A stretch of DNA of 38,366 nucleotides from positions 1 to 38,366 of the forward strand of contig DASXOZ010000078.1 of assembly GCA_036493895.1 (NCBI GenBank), read 5' to 3'. Of the stretch, positions 17,226 through 25,857 are shown in pieces (position 1 is the stretch's first letter; every line of letters starts with the position of its first letter). A program made the position numbers and the translations under genes. The notes below the pieces were generated by a model, which saw nothing but the letters and a program-made list of their open reading frames with translations, did not search any database and had not been told where the DNA came from. This stretch comes from Candidatus Binatia bacterium (lineage in GTDB: Bacteria; Desulfobacterota; Binatia; UBA1149; CAITLU01).

Positions 17226-17519
17226 CGCGAAGGTCTGCTACCGAAGCCCCCGCCGCCGTTCAAACCACGGCCGGTGCACGGTTGGGGAAACAAGGCGCCC
17301 GGCGGGCTGGTCGTGACCTCGTTCGCGTCGAGCTTGTCGCGTGCGTCGCGGCTGTCGCGCCGGGCCGGGCGGCCGTGGAGCAAATCTCATCTTCATTCGC
17401 ACGTTTCCTTGTGACCTCTTCGTGGTTCCTTGATAATCGCCGCCCGGGATTTTCGCGGCCCTTGCCCCCTCGAGGCCCGGCTGCGCTCCCTCCCGACACA
17501 ACCCATGCTGGAGAAAGCA
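17226..17519. other. Divergent intergenic region upstream of opgGH
   Basis: This 294-bp gap separates the divergent hypothetical exported gene and opgG. I find no tRNA-like structure and no convincing small gene. It contains a sigma70-like promoter candidate (17409-17437) and the similar sequences gtgacctcgttcg (about 17324) and gtgacctcttcg (17411-17422), which might be a duplicated regulator site. Confidence 0.5.
17409..17437 (+). promoter_or_regulatory. opgG: Candidate promoter of opgGH
   Basis: TTGTGA (17409-17414), a 17-nt spacer and GATAAT (17432-17437) form a good sigma70-type match in otherwise GC-rich DNA, about 80 nt upstream of the chosen opgG start. Confidence 0.4.
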
Positions 17520-19112
17520 ATGTCGCGATCACGATCGGGCGGGCGCGATGGCCAGGACTGCCTGCGGTCGCGGCACGTGCACATCCCGATCCGCCAGCCG
17601 GGGTCCACGATGGTGCGGCTGGCGATCGTCGCGGCGACGCTGGCCGCGCTGACGCTTGCTGCCGGCCGCGCCGCCGCCTTCGACTTCGACGACGTGTCGG
17701 CCAAGGCGAAGGCACTGGCCACGCAGCCGTTCCAGGAGCCGGTGGCCACGGTTCCGGACTGGCTCGCAAAGCTCAGCTACGACCAGTGGCGCGACATCCG
17801 ATTCCGCTCCGAGCACGCGCTGTGGCGCGACCGCGAGCTTCCGTTCGAGGTGCAGTTCTTCCACCCCGGCCTCTATTACGATCGCATCGTCACGATCAGC
17901 GAGGTCGATGCGACGGGCGCGCACGTGATCCCGTTCTCGCCGAGCCTTTTCGACTACGGCAAGAACGACATCGCCAGCCGCGTTCCCCAGGACCTCGGGT
18001 TCGCCGGATTCCGGGTGCACTATCCGATCAAGTCGCCGGCCTACAAGGACGAGGTCATCGTCTTTCTCGGAGCCACGTACTTTCGCGCCATCGGCAAGGA
18101 CCAGGGCTTCGGCCTGTCGGCGCGCGGGCTCGCGATCGATACCGCGGCGCCGTCAGGCGAAGAGTTCCCGTGGTTCAAGGAGTTCTGGCTGGTCAGGCCC
18201 GCAAAAGGGGCAACCAGCATGGAAATCTGGGCCCTGCTCGACAGCCCCAGCATGGCAGGCGCCTACCGCTTCGTCCTTTACCCCGGCACCCAGACCGTCA
18301 TCGACGTCGAAGCGAAGCTCTTCCGTCGTCGCGAAGTCGCAAAGCTCGGGATCGGCGCCCTGACGAGCATGTTCCTGTTCGGCGAGAACACCACGCGCTG
18401 CTTCGACAACTACAGGCCCGAGGTCCACGACTCGGACGGGCTGCTGCTGTTTTCGGACACAGGCGAGTGGCTGTGGCGGCCGCTGGACAATCCCGAGACC
18501 CTCCAGGTGCACAGCTACCAGATGACCAACCCGCGCGGTTTCGGCCTGCTCCAGCGCGACCGCGACTTCCGCGACTACCAGGACCTGGAGACGCTGGCGG
18601 AAAAACGGCCGAGCGCGTGGATCACTCCGAAGGGTCCCTGGGGTCCCGGGCGCGTCGAGCTGGTGGAGATCCCGACCGACAAGGACATCCACGACAACAT
18701 CAACGTCTACTGGGTTCCCGACAAGCTTCCCCCCCTTGCCGAGCCTGTGACCTTCGCGTTTCGCATGAACGCGTACGGCGAGGATCCGACGCGCCCCCCG
18801 GCGGGCCGTGCCACCGCCACGCGCCGCGAGCGGGGGACCAATGCCGGAACCTACCGCTTCGTCGTCGACTTCGAGGGTAGACAGCTCGAGAAGATTCCCG
18901 CAGACGACGTGCTGCGCGCCGTCGTCAGCGTCGCCGGCGGAGACGAAAAGGCGCGCATCGTCGCCCAATACGTGATCAAGATGCCGACTGGAGGCTGGCG
19001 ACTCGGCTTCGAAGTGGAGCCCGAGAGCAAGGGCCCCCTCGAGCTGCGCGCCTACCTCGACAAGGCAGGTAGTGCGCTGACCGAGACCTGGTCCTACTCA
19101 CTGGTGCAATGA
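17520..19112 (+). CDS. opgG: Periplasmic glucan biosynthesis protein OpgG/MdoG
   Basis: This 530-residue protein acts in the periplasm on the osmoregulated glucan backbone made by OpgH. OpgG-family landmarks run throughout: an early PVATVPDWLAKLSYDQWRDI segment, FHPGLYYDRIV, the FLGATYFRAIGKDQGFGLSARG motif, GENTTRCFDNYRPEVHDSDG and NPRGFGLLQRDRDFRDYQD. A signal peptide runs to GRAAAFDF. The ATG at 17520 has GGAG 6 nt upstream but gives a 30-residue Arg-rich extension before the signal core; the ATG at 17610 (MVRLAIVAATLAAL) would give a conventional signal peptide with a poorer ribosome site. It is followed closely by opgH, forming the standard opgGH operon. Confidence 0.95.
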   Translation: MSRSRSGGRDGQDCLRSRHVHIPIRQPGSTMVRLAIVAATLAALTLAAGRAAAFDFDDVSAKAKALATQPFQEPVATVPDWLAKLSYDQWRDIRFRSEHALWRDRELPFEVQFFHPGLYYDRIVTISEVDATGAHVIPFSPSLFDYGKNDIASRVPQDLGFAGFRVHYPIKSPAYKDEVIVFLGATYFRAIGKDQGFGLSARGLAIDTAAPSGEEFPWFKEFWLVRPAKGATSMEIWALLDSPSMAGAYRFVLYPGTQTVIDVEAKLFRRREVAKLGIGALTSMFLFGENTTRCFDNYRPEVHDSDGLLLFSDTGEWLWRPLDNPETLQVHSYQMTNPRGFGLLQRDRDFRDYQDLETLAEKRPSAWITPKGPWGPGRVELVEIPTDKDIHDNINVYWVPDKLPPLAEPVTFAFRMNAYGEDPTRPPAGRATATRRERGTNAGTYRFVVDFEGRQLEKIPADDVLRAVVSVAGGDEKARIVAQYVIKMPTGGWRLGFEVEPESKGPLELRAYLDKAGSALTETWSYSLVQ

Positions 19113-19146
19113 CGCGGCCATGGTGGCCGCCCGCACCGAGGAAGAA

Positions 19147-21798
19147 ATGGCGACGAGCGAATCCGGCGCAGGCGCAGCAGCGATGAACGGCCACGCGGCC
19201 GAGTCGCCGCCGCCGCGTCCGCCCGTCGGCTCGGGAGCCTCCACCAGGCTTCTCCACGACTGGCGAAGCGCGCACCATCGCTGCCTCGACTATCTGCTGA
19301 GGCTCGGCATGGCCGAGCGCGAAGCACGGCCGCTGGCATCGGAGGCCGTGGCGCGCGCGATCTCCCGTGAAGACTGGCAAGAAGGTGCCGACGCGTATTC
19401 CGAAGCGCTGCGCTCGATGCGCGAGCTCGTCGTCGAAAAGCTGCCCCGCGACGCCGAAGCGCCGTGCCCCGGCGTCGACGACTTCACCGCGTGGCGCGCC
19501 GACGTCGCCGCGTCGGGCGGCGAGAGCGCAGCGGCGAAAAAGGCATCGGTCGTCTCGATGCCGCCGATCCTTCGGGGACAGATGCCGCGAGCAGCGCTGC
19601 AGCGTCACTTCTTCCGTCCCCGCACCGACCGCCTGAGTGCCGACGAACAGGCGATGCACGAACGCAGCGGGCACGCCGGCGAGGGGACAAATCCCGGTGA
19701 GCCCGCGCGCCGCCGCCGCAGCGACCTGCCGTGGACGCGACGCGCCAGCCGGCGCCGGCGCTTCCTGATGACGCTCGTGCTGATCCCGAGCATCATCGCG
19801 AGCGAGTTCATGCTCGACGTGCTTCCGCAAAAAGGCGGCAACGCGCTCGAGCTGCTGATCGTACTGTTCTTCGGCGCGCTGTTCGGCTGGATCTCGATCG
19901 GTTTCTGGACCGCGCTCTACGGTTTCTACACGCTCACTCGCAAGGAAGAACGGTTTCGCATCACGTATCTCGCCGACGGCGATTCTCATCCTCCGATCGA
20001 CGCTCGAGCGCGCACCGCGATCGTGATGCCGATCTGCGAGGAGCCCGTCGAGCGCGTCTTTGCCGGACTTCGCGCGATCCAGCAATCGGTGGACCGCACC
20101 GGCAGCGGCGAGCGTTTCGATTTCTTCGTGATCAGCGACAGCGGCGATCCGGCCACCGGGATCCGCGAAGAGGAAGCGTGGCTGCGGTGGTGCCGCGAAA
20201 CGGGCGGCTTCGGCCGCATCTTCTACCGGCGCCGCCGCATCCGGCTCAAGCGCAAGAGCGGCAACGTCGCCGACTTCTGCCGCCGCTGGGGCCGCAAGTA
20301 CCGCTACATGATCATGCTCGACGCCGATTCGATCATGAGCGGGCCGACACTGGTGCGCCTGGTGCAGCTCATGGAGAAGCACCCGACGGCCGGCATGGTG
20401 CAGACCGCGCCGACGGCGGTGTACCGGCGCTCGATCTTCGGAAGAGTACAGCAGTTTGCCGGTCGTCTTTACGGACCGATGTTCACCGCGGGGCTGCATT
20501 ACTGGCAGCTCGGCGACGGCCAGTACTGGGGCCACAACACGGTCATCCGCATCGCCCCGTTCATGGAGCACTGCGGACTGCCGCCGCTTCCCGGCAAGCC
20601 TCCGCTCGGCGGCGACATCCTCAGCCACGATTTCGTCGAAGCTGCCCTGATGGGCCGCGCCGGCTGGTCGCTGTGGCTCGCGTACGATCTTCCCGGCAGC
20701 CTCGAGGAGACGCCATCGTCGATGCTCGAGGAAATGAAGAGGGACCGGCGCTGGTGCCAGGGCAACCTCCAGCACGTGCGCCTGCTGTTCACCGAAGGCC
20801 TGTTCGGCGCCCACCGCGCCTTGTTCCTCAACGGCGCGCTCTCGTACGTGTCGGCGCTGCTGTGGTTCAGCTTCCTTTTGCTGTCGACTGCCGAAGCGAT
20901 CCATTTCGCGCTCACCAAGCCGGACTACTTCCCCGAAGGCCGCACGCTGTTCCCGCAGTGGCCGGTGTGGAGACCGGACTGGGCGCTGATGCTGCTGGCC
21001 GTCACCGGCGTGATCCTGTTCCTGCCCAAGGTGCTCAGCATCGTGCTCGTGTTCCTGCGGCGCCAGACGCGCTCGTTTGGCGGAGCGCTGCGCCTGGTCG
21101 TCAGCGTGCCGATCGAAATCGTGCTGTCGAGCCTGTTCGCGCCGATCCGGATGATCTTCCACACGCGTTTCGTCATCACGAACCTGATGGGGCGCACCGT
21201 CGGCTGGAAGTCCCAGCCGCGCGAAGATGCCGAGACGACGTGGAAGGAAGCGATCACGCACCACGGCGGGGACACCGTGTTCGCGTGCATGTGGGCGGGG
21301 CTGCTGTTCTGGCTCAGCCCTCATTATTTCTGGTGGGTGATGCCCGTCGTCGGCGCGCTGATCCTCTCGATTCCGGTCTCGGTGTTCGTCAGCAAGATCG
21401 ATCTCGGCGACCGCATCCGCCGCCTCGGCCTGTTCGTGATCCCGGAAGAAGTCGAGCCGCCGCGCGAGCTGCAGGAGCTCGATTCGCAGATGGCCGGCGC
21501 GTTCGAATATGCCGCAAGCCGGCCGGCGCCGTGGCGCGACGGTTTTGCGCTGGCCGTCGCCGATCCGCTGATGAACGCAGTGCACCGCTGCCAGCTTGGC
21601 GGCCCGAGGAGAGTCCGCTCGCAGATCCGCGAGGCGCGCCGCAGCGCGTTGGACGGTGTCGTTACCGCGGGGCCCGCATCGGTGGACGTCAAGCGACGCA
21701 GGATGATCCTGAACGATCCCGAGCTGATCGAAGAGATCCACTGGCGCCTGTGGCGCTGCGACGACGATGAAATCACGCGGCGCTGGGGCGTCGGGTGA
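19147..21798 (+). CDS. opgH: Glucans biosynthesis glucosyltransferase OpgH/MdoH
   Basis: This inner-membrane family-2 glucosyltransferase builds the beta-glucan backbone of osmoregulated periplasmic glucans from UDP-glucose. The cytoplasmic catalytic domain sits between N-terminal helices (the RFLMTLVLIPSIIASEFM region and a second at ALFGWISIGFWTAL) and a C-terminal helical bundle. Catalytic features are DSGD (about 330), DADS (about 392), HDFVEAALMGRAGW and the QxxRW-like RRWCQGN (about 535). The N-terminal tail before the first helix is about 190 residues, disordered and Arg-rich toward the end. I chose ATG 19147, which has GAGGA just upstream; ATG 19120 would add nine residues but lacks a ribosome site. 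It is co-transcribed with opgG. Confidence 0.95.
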   Translation: MATSESGAGAAAMNGHAAESPPPRPPVGSGASTRLLHDWRSAHHRCLDYLLRLGMAEREARPLASEAVARAISREDWQEGADAYSEALRSMRELVVEKLPRDAEAPCPGVDDFTAWRADVAASGGESAAAKKASVVSMPPILRGQMPRAALQRHFFRPRTDRLSADEQAMHERSGHAGEGTNPGEPARRRRSDLPWTRRASRRRRFLMTLVLIPSIIASEFMLDVLPQKGGNALELLIVLFFGALFGWISIGFWTALYGFYTLTRKEERFRITYLADGDSHPPIDARARTAIVMPICEEPVERVFAGLRAIQQSVDRTGSGERFDFFVISDSGDPATGIREEEAWLRWCRETGGFGRIFYRRRRIRLKRKSGNVADFCRRWGRKYRYMIMLDADSIMSGPTLVRLVQLMEKHPTAGMVQTAPTAVYRRSIFGRVQQFAGRLYGPMFTAGLHYWQLGDGQYWGHNTVIRIAPFMEHCGLPPLPGKPPLGGDILSHDFVEAALMGRAGWSLWLAYDLPGSLEETPSSMLEEMKRDRRWCQGNLQHVRLLFTEGLFGAHRALFLNGALSYVSALLWFSFLLLSTAEAIHFALTKPDYFPEGRTLFPQWPVWRPDWALMLLAVTGVILFLPKVLSIVLVFLRRQTRSFGGALRLVVSVPIEIVLSSLFAPIRMIFHTRFVITNLMGRTVGWKSQPREDAETTWKEAITHHGGDTVFACMWAGLLFWLSPHYFWWVMPVVGALILSIPVSVFVSKIDLGDRIRRLGLFVIPEEVEPPRELQELDSQMAGAFEYAASRPAPWRDGFALAVADPLMNAVHRCQLGGPRRVRSQIREARRSALDGVVTAGPASVDVKRRRMILNDPELIEEIHWRLWRCDDDEITRRWGVG

Positions 21799-21813
21799 CC
21801 GCATCTTCACGGT

Positions 21814-21840
21814 ACGACAACCGGGGCGAGTCGTGTTTTT
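21814..21840 (+). terminator. Weak intrinsic terminator after opgH
   Basis: ACGAC (21814-21818) pairs with GTCGT (21830-21834) around an 11-nt loop, followed after one G by five T (21836-21840). It lies 16 nt past the opgH stop. The stem is short, so efficiency may be low, but it is the only hairpin I found here with a following T-run. Confidence 0.45.
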
Positions 21841-21858
21841 CGGTAATCTGCAGGGCCA

Positions 21859-21887
21859 TTGACGGTATCGGGCGTGCAGGCTATCAG
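21859..21887 (+). promoter_or_regulatory. Candidate promoter of the GMC-SDR operon
   Basis: TTGACG (21859-21864), a 17-nt spacer and TATCAG (21882-21887) lie just before the small first gene. The expected transcription start (about 21893-21895) nearly coincides with the GTG start at 21893, which would make the first message leaderless. Confidence 0.5.
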
Positions 21888-21892
21888 CCGCC

Positions 21893-22279
21893 GTGCCTGC
21901 GACGCCTCCACCTCAACTTGCCCAGCTCAACGTGATCGCGGCCGCCGTCCGGGCGATTCTCGCGCGCACGGCGCCTCCTGCCACTGCCTCGCGCGACGTC
22001 GTCGAGGCTGACGTTGCCACGCTCGTGGCGCAGCAGATCGCGGCGATGCCGACGTTCCTGCGCCTTCCGTACCGCGCCGGCCTGACATGCTTCGACGCGC
22101 TTCCGCTGCTGCGCTGGGGTCGTCGCTTTCGCGACCTCGACCCGCCCCGGCGAGACGCGTGGATCACGGCGTGGGACGAGAGTCGCATCGGTGCGACGCA
22201 TTCGTTCGTCAAGCTCATCCGCAGCTGCACGCTGCTCGCGTGGTTCGACGATCCTCGCGTCACGTCGACGAGCGCATGA
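21893..22279 (+). CDS. Small helical protein, probable partner of GMC oxidoreductase
   Basis: This 128-residue protein has no signal peptide and is predicted to be mostly helical. Its middle and C-terminal part (FLRLPYRAGLTCFDALPLL, then RRDAWITAWDESRIGATHSF and TLLAWFDDPRV) resembles the helical N-terminal region that precedes the FAD domain in long-chain-alcohol-oxidase-type GMC enzymes. It therefore looks like that region encoded as a separate subunit. This is my reading of the pattern, not a database match. The gene ends in an ATGA overlap with the GMC-SDR gene. The start is GTG at 21893; an in-frame GTG about 39 nt later is an alternative. No Shine-Dalgarno is seen, consistent with a possible leaderless message. 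Confidence 0.7.
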   Translation: MPATPPPQLAQLNVIAAAVRAILARTAPPATASRDVVEADVATLVAQQIAAMPTFLRLPYRAGLTCFDALPLLRWGRRFRDLDPPRRDAWITAWDESRIGATHSFVKLIRSCTLLAWFDDPRVTSTSA

Positions 22280-24813
22280 GCGAGCGGCTGCGAACCCAGG
22301 CCCTCGTGATCGGATCGGGAGCGGGCGGCGCGGTGACTGCGGCGACTCTCGCCGAGGCCGGCTTCACCGTGACCGTCCTCGAGGAAGGGCCGGACGTCGA
22401 CACGTCGGCGATGGCCACGCACACGCCGGAGGCGATGATCTCGCTGTATCGCAACGCCGGCCTGACTCCGATCCTTGGCGACCCCGCCATCGCGTTCGTC
22501 GAGGGCCGATGCGTCGGCGGCTCGACCGAGATCAACAGCGCGTTGTTCCACCGCCTGCCGTCGCAGTGTTATTCGCGGTGGAAGTCCGATGTCGGAGCGC
22601 TCGACCTCGAACAGAAAGACCTCGAGCCGTATTTCGACCGTCTCGAGAGCGCCCTGTCCGTCTCCACGCTGCCAGCGGGACAGATCCCTGCGAGCTCGGC
22701 GGTGTTCCGGCGCGGAATCGAGGCTGCCGGCTGGAAGTACGTCGAGGTGCCGCGCTGTCATCGCGGCCAAGACACCCGCGCGCACGCGCCAGGTGCCAAG
22801 CAGTCGATGCAGAGAACGTTCCTGCCGCGCGCCCGCGCGGCAGGCGCCGAAGTGCTCTCCGGATGCCGCGCGCAGCGCCTGCGTCACGCAGGCGGCCGCG
22901 TGACGGCCGTCGAAGCGGAGCGAACCTCAGGTGGGCGGCGCACCAGGCTCGAGATCCTGCCCGATTTCGTCGTGCTTTGCTGCGGCCCGATCCAGACGCC
23001 CGTGCTGCTGCGGCGAAGCGGCATCAAACGCAACGTCGGCGACCGCCTCGCGATCCATCCGATGATCAAGGCCGCTGCCGTGTTCGATGACGTCATCGAT
23101 GCGCACGAGTCTCCGATTCCGGTCTACCAGGTCACTGAGTTCTGGCCCACGCTCACCCTCGGCGGCTCGGTGTTCACGCCCGGGTTCCTCGCGATGCACC
23201 TGGCCGATTCGTGGAGGCTGCGCAGCGCGGTGATGGAGCAGTGGCGCCACGCGGCTTTGTTTTACGCGCAGAGCCGCGCAGCCGGGCTTGGCACCGTGCG
23301 CGCGATTCCGGGGCTGGCCGACGGGGCCATCGTCCGTTACGACGTCACGGACGCCGACCGGAAAAACCTGCTGACCGGGCTCGGGCTTCTCGCCGAGTGC
23401 CTGCTTGCGGGCGGCGCACGCGCTGTCTACCCGTCGATCATCGGACAGCCGGTGATTCACGACATCGATCACGCGCGGGCACTGGCGAAGATGGACGTGC
23501 CGGTATCCGCGATGAGCCTTACCACGGTGCATGCCTTCAGCACCTGTCCTTTCGGCGAGAACCCGGACCGCTGCGTCGTCGACTCCCGCGGTCGCGTGCA
23601 CGGATTTTCGAACCTGCACGTGCACGACGCGAGCGTCCTGCCCGACGCACCGGGCGTCAATCCGCAGGGCCCGACGATGGCGCTCGCGGCGCGCAACAGT
23701 GAGCACCTGGCCGAAAGCCGCAGGACGCGAAGCTCCGGCGCACGCGCGCACGAGCCGGAGCACGCGGACGTGCTCGTCACCGGCACGCCAGGCTGGCTCG
23801 GTACACGCCTGGTGGAAGCACTGGTTCGAGGGCTGCCCGACGATCCGCGCTTCCGGCAACCGCTGCGCGATCGCCGCATCCGCTGCCTCGTCCAGGGCGG
23901 CACCGATGTCGCGCCGCTCGTCGCGCTCGGCGACCAGCTCGACGTTGTCGTCGGAGACCTTACCGACCGCGACTCGCTTGCCGGGTTCTGCCGCAACGCC
24001 GAAGGAGCCCTGCTCTTGCACAGCGCAGGGCTGATCCATCCGGCGCGCCGCACGGCCGATTTCGAGACGGTCAACGTCAACGGGACGAAGAATCTGCTCG
24101 CGGCAGCGGTGGCGGCCGGAATTCGCCGCTGCGTTGCCGTTTCGTCGAACTCGCCGCTCGGGCTCAATCCGTCTCCCTCGCACCGGTTCGACGAAGAATC
24201 CTCGCTCCATCCCTATCTCGGCTACGGGCGCTCCAAGGCCAGGATGGAAGCTCTCGTCGCCGAGGCCCACGAGCGGCACGGACTGGAGACGGTGATCATC
24301 CGGCCTCCGTGGTTCTACGGTCCGAACCAGCCCGCGCGCCAGACGCTGTTCTTCACCTTGATCAAGCAGGGTCGCTTCCCGATACTGGGCGACGGGCTGC
24401 AACAGCGCTCCATGGCCTACGTCGACAACACCTGCCAGGGCCTGCTGCTCGCCGCGCAAACGCCGTCGGCGAACGGAAGGACCTACTGGATCGCCGACGA
24501 GCGTCCGTACACCGTGAATGAGATCGTCGATACAGTAGAGCAGGTGCTCGAACAGGAGTTCGGGATCGCCTGTTCCCACCGCCGCACGCGGCTGCCGGCC
24601 ATCGTTGGTGCGGTCGCCAGGACGGTGGACTCGTGGATCCAGGGCGCGGGCCTGTACGAGCAGAAGATCCACGTGCTCGGAGAAATGGGCGCGACCATCG
24701 CGTGCACGATCGAGCGCGCCCGCCGCGAGCTCGGCTACGAACCGAAGATCGCCCTGCGGGAAGGAATGACCCGCTCGATCCGCTGGTGCCTTGCCCAGGG
24801 GCAGGTGATCTGA
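22276..24813 (+). CDS. GMC oxidoreductase fused to extended SDR
   Basis: This 845-residue protein carries two redox enzymes. Residues 1 to about 480 form a FAD-dependent GMC oxidoreductase: GSGAGG at 13-18, the GRCVGGSTEINSALFHRLP loop, GAKQSMQRTFLPRA, and the C-terminal signature with candidate catalytic H419 (TVHAFSTCPFGENP) and N462 (GVNPQGPTMALAARN). Residues about 495 to 845 form an extended SDR of the epimerase/3-beta-HSD type, with TGTPGWLG at 502-509 and the catalytic YxxxK at Y650/K654. There is no stop or frame change at the junction. The ATG at 22276 overlaps the preceding stop; the next gene starts 2 nt later. The GMC part resembles long-chain-alcohol-oxidase forms. The substrate is unknown; one option is oxidation followed by reduction of the same alcohol. 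Confidence 0.88.
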   Translation: MSERLRTQALVIGSGAGGAVTAATLAEAGFTVTVLEEGPDVDTSAMATHTPEAMISLYRNAGLTPILGDPAIAFVEGRCVGGSTEINSALFHRLPSQCYSRWKSDVGALDLEQKDLEPYFDRLESALSVSTLPAGQIPASSAVFRRGIEAAGWKYVEVPRCHRGQDTRAHAPGAKQSMQRTFLPRARAAGAEVLSGCRAQRLRHAGGRVTAVEAERTSGGRRTRLEILPDFVVLCCGPIQTPVLLRRSGIKRNVGDRLAIHPMIKAAAVFDDVIDAHESPIPVYQVTEFWPTLTLGGSVFTPGFLAMHLADSWRLRSAVMEQWRHAALFYAQSRAAGLGTVRAIPGLADGAIVRYDVTDADRKNLLTGLGLLAECLLAGGARAVYPSIIGQPVIHDIDHARALAKMDVPVSAMSLTTVHAFSTCPFGENPDRCVVDSRGRVHGFSNLHVHDASVLPDAPGVNPQGPTMALAARNSEHLAESRRTRSSGARAHEPEHADVLVTGTPGWLGTRLVEALVRGLPDDPRFRQPLRDRRIRCLVQGGTDVAPLVALGDQLDVVVGDLTDRDSLAGFCRNAEGALLLHSAGLIHPARRTADFETVNVNGTKNLLAAAVAAGIRRCVAVSSNSPLGLNPSPSHRFDEESSLHPYLGYGRSKARMEALVAEAHERHGLETVIIRPPWFYGPNQPARQTLFFTLIKQGRFPILGDGLQQRSMAYVDNTCQGLLLAAQTPSANGRTYWIADERPYTVNEIVDTVEQVLEQEFGIACSHRRTRLPAIVGAVARTVDSWIQGAGLYEQKIHVLGEMGATIACTIERARRELGYEPKIALREGMTRSIRWCLAQGQVI

Positions 24814-24815
24814 CG

Positions 24816-25850
24816 ATGGCACGCGCGCTCGTCACCGGCGGCTCGGGATACTTCGGAACGCTGCTTCGCGATCGTCTTTGCCAGCAAGGCTACGACGTGC
24901 GGATCTTCGACCTGCTCGATGCCGACGACCGGCCTTCGTCGGTCGAGTACCTGCAGGGCGACATCCGCGACCTGGCAGCGGTCAAAAACGCTTGCGAAGG
25001 AATCGACGTCGTCTACCACAACGTTGCCCAGGTTCCGCTGGCCAAGGACCGGCACCTGTTCGATTCGGTGAACCTCGGCGGCACGCAGAATCTCGTCGAT
25101 GCCGCTGCGCACACGGGCGTTCGCAGGGTGGTGCACACCTCCTCGAGCGCAGTGTTCGGAAGGCCGGAGCGAAACCCGGTGGACGAAGACACCGAGCCGC
25201 GGCCGCTGGAGGCGTACGGACGAGCCAAGCTCGACGCCGAGCGCGTGGTCACGGACGCGGCCCGCAGCGGCAAGGTGGATGCGGCAATCGTGCGTCCGCG
25301 TACGATCCTCGGCCACGGGCGGCTCGGCATCTTCCAGATCCTGTTCGACTGGGTAGAAGAAGGTCGCAAGGTGCCGGTCCTCGGCCGCGGCGACAACGTC
25401 TACCAGTTCGTGCACGCCGACGACCTGGCCGACGCGTGCATCCTCGTCGGCGCCCGCAGCGGTTTCGGCATCTACCACTGCGGTGCCGCGCGTTTCGGAA
25501 CCATGCGCGAGACGCTCGAGACACTGTGCCGTCACGCGAATACCGGCAGCCGCGTCATCTCGCTTCCGATGGGGCTTGCGAAGCTGGCAATGAAGATCAC
25601 CGGCACGCTCGGGCTGTCGCCGCTCGGGCCCTACCACTGGCTGATGTACGGGGAGAGTCTGTACTTCGACATCCGTCGCGCAAGGAGCGAGCTCGGCTGG
25701 GAGCCGCGCTGGTCCAACTCGGAGATGATCATCGAGTCGTACGAATGGTACCGCGCGCACAAGCGCCAGGTGCTGGCGGCAACCGGCCGCTCCGCGCATC
25801 GCTCGGCGCTTCGCCAGGGCGTGCTCGGCGTCATCAAGCGCGGACTGTGA
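24816..25850 (+). CDS. NAD-dependent epimerase/dehydratase (extended SDR)
   Basis: This 344-residue extended short-chain dehydrogenase has the N-terminal NAD(P) motif TGGSGYFG (7-14), the acidic FDLLDADD end of the second strand, a GDIRD motif, and catalytic Y134/K138 in EAYGRAK. The C-terminal substrate region has QFVHADDLADACIL, typical of nucleotide-sugar epimerases and 3-beta-HSD-like enzymes. A late Lys/Arg-rich tail follows. It starts 2 nt after the GMC-SDR stop and ends 7 nt before the prenyltransferase gene, so it is translationally coupled in the five-gene operon. The substrate is unassigned: a sugar nucleotide, a prenyl-linked sugar or a sterol/terpenoid alcohol would all fit the family. 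Confidence 0.9.
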   Translation: MARALVTGGSGYFGTLLRDRLCQQGYDVRIFDLLDADDRPSSVEYLQGDIRDLAAVKNACEGIDVVYHNVAQVPLAKDRHLFDSVNLGGTQNLVDAAAHTGVRRVVHTSSSAVFGRPERNPVDEDTEPRPLEAYGRAKLDAERVVTDAARSGKVDAAIVRPRTILGHGRLGIFQILFDWVEEGRKVPVLGRGDNVYQFVHADDLADACILVGARSGFGIYHCGAARFGTMRETLETLCRHANTGSRVISLPMGLAKLAMKITGTLGLSPLGPYHWLMYGESLYFDIRRARSELGWEPRWSNSEMIIESYEWYRAHKRQVLAATGRSAHRSALRQGVLGVIKRGL

Positions 25851-25857
25851 GGAACCG

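Noticed and set aside
17282..18880. 532-codon plus-strand frame overlapping opgG
   Set aside because: It is another frame of opgG; the OpgG motifs are in the frame starting at 17520.
22927..24822. 631-codon minus-strand frame opposite the GMC-SDR gene
   Set aside because: Antisense shadow of the fusion gene with no recognisable domain.
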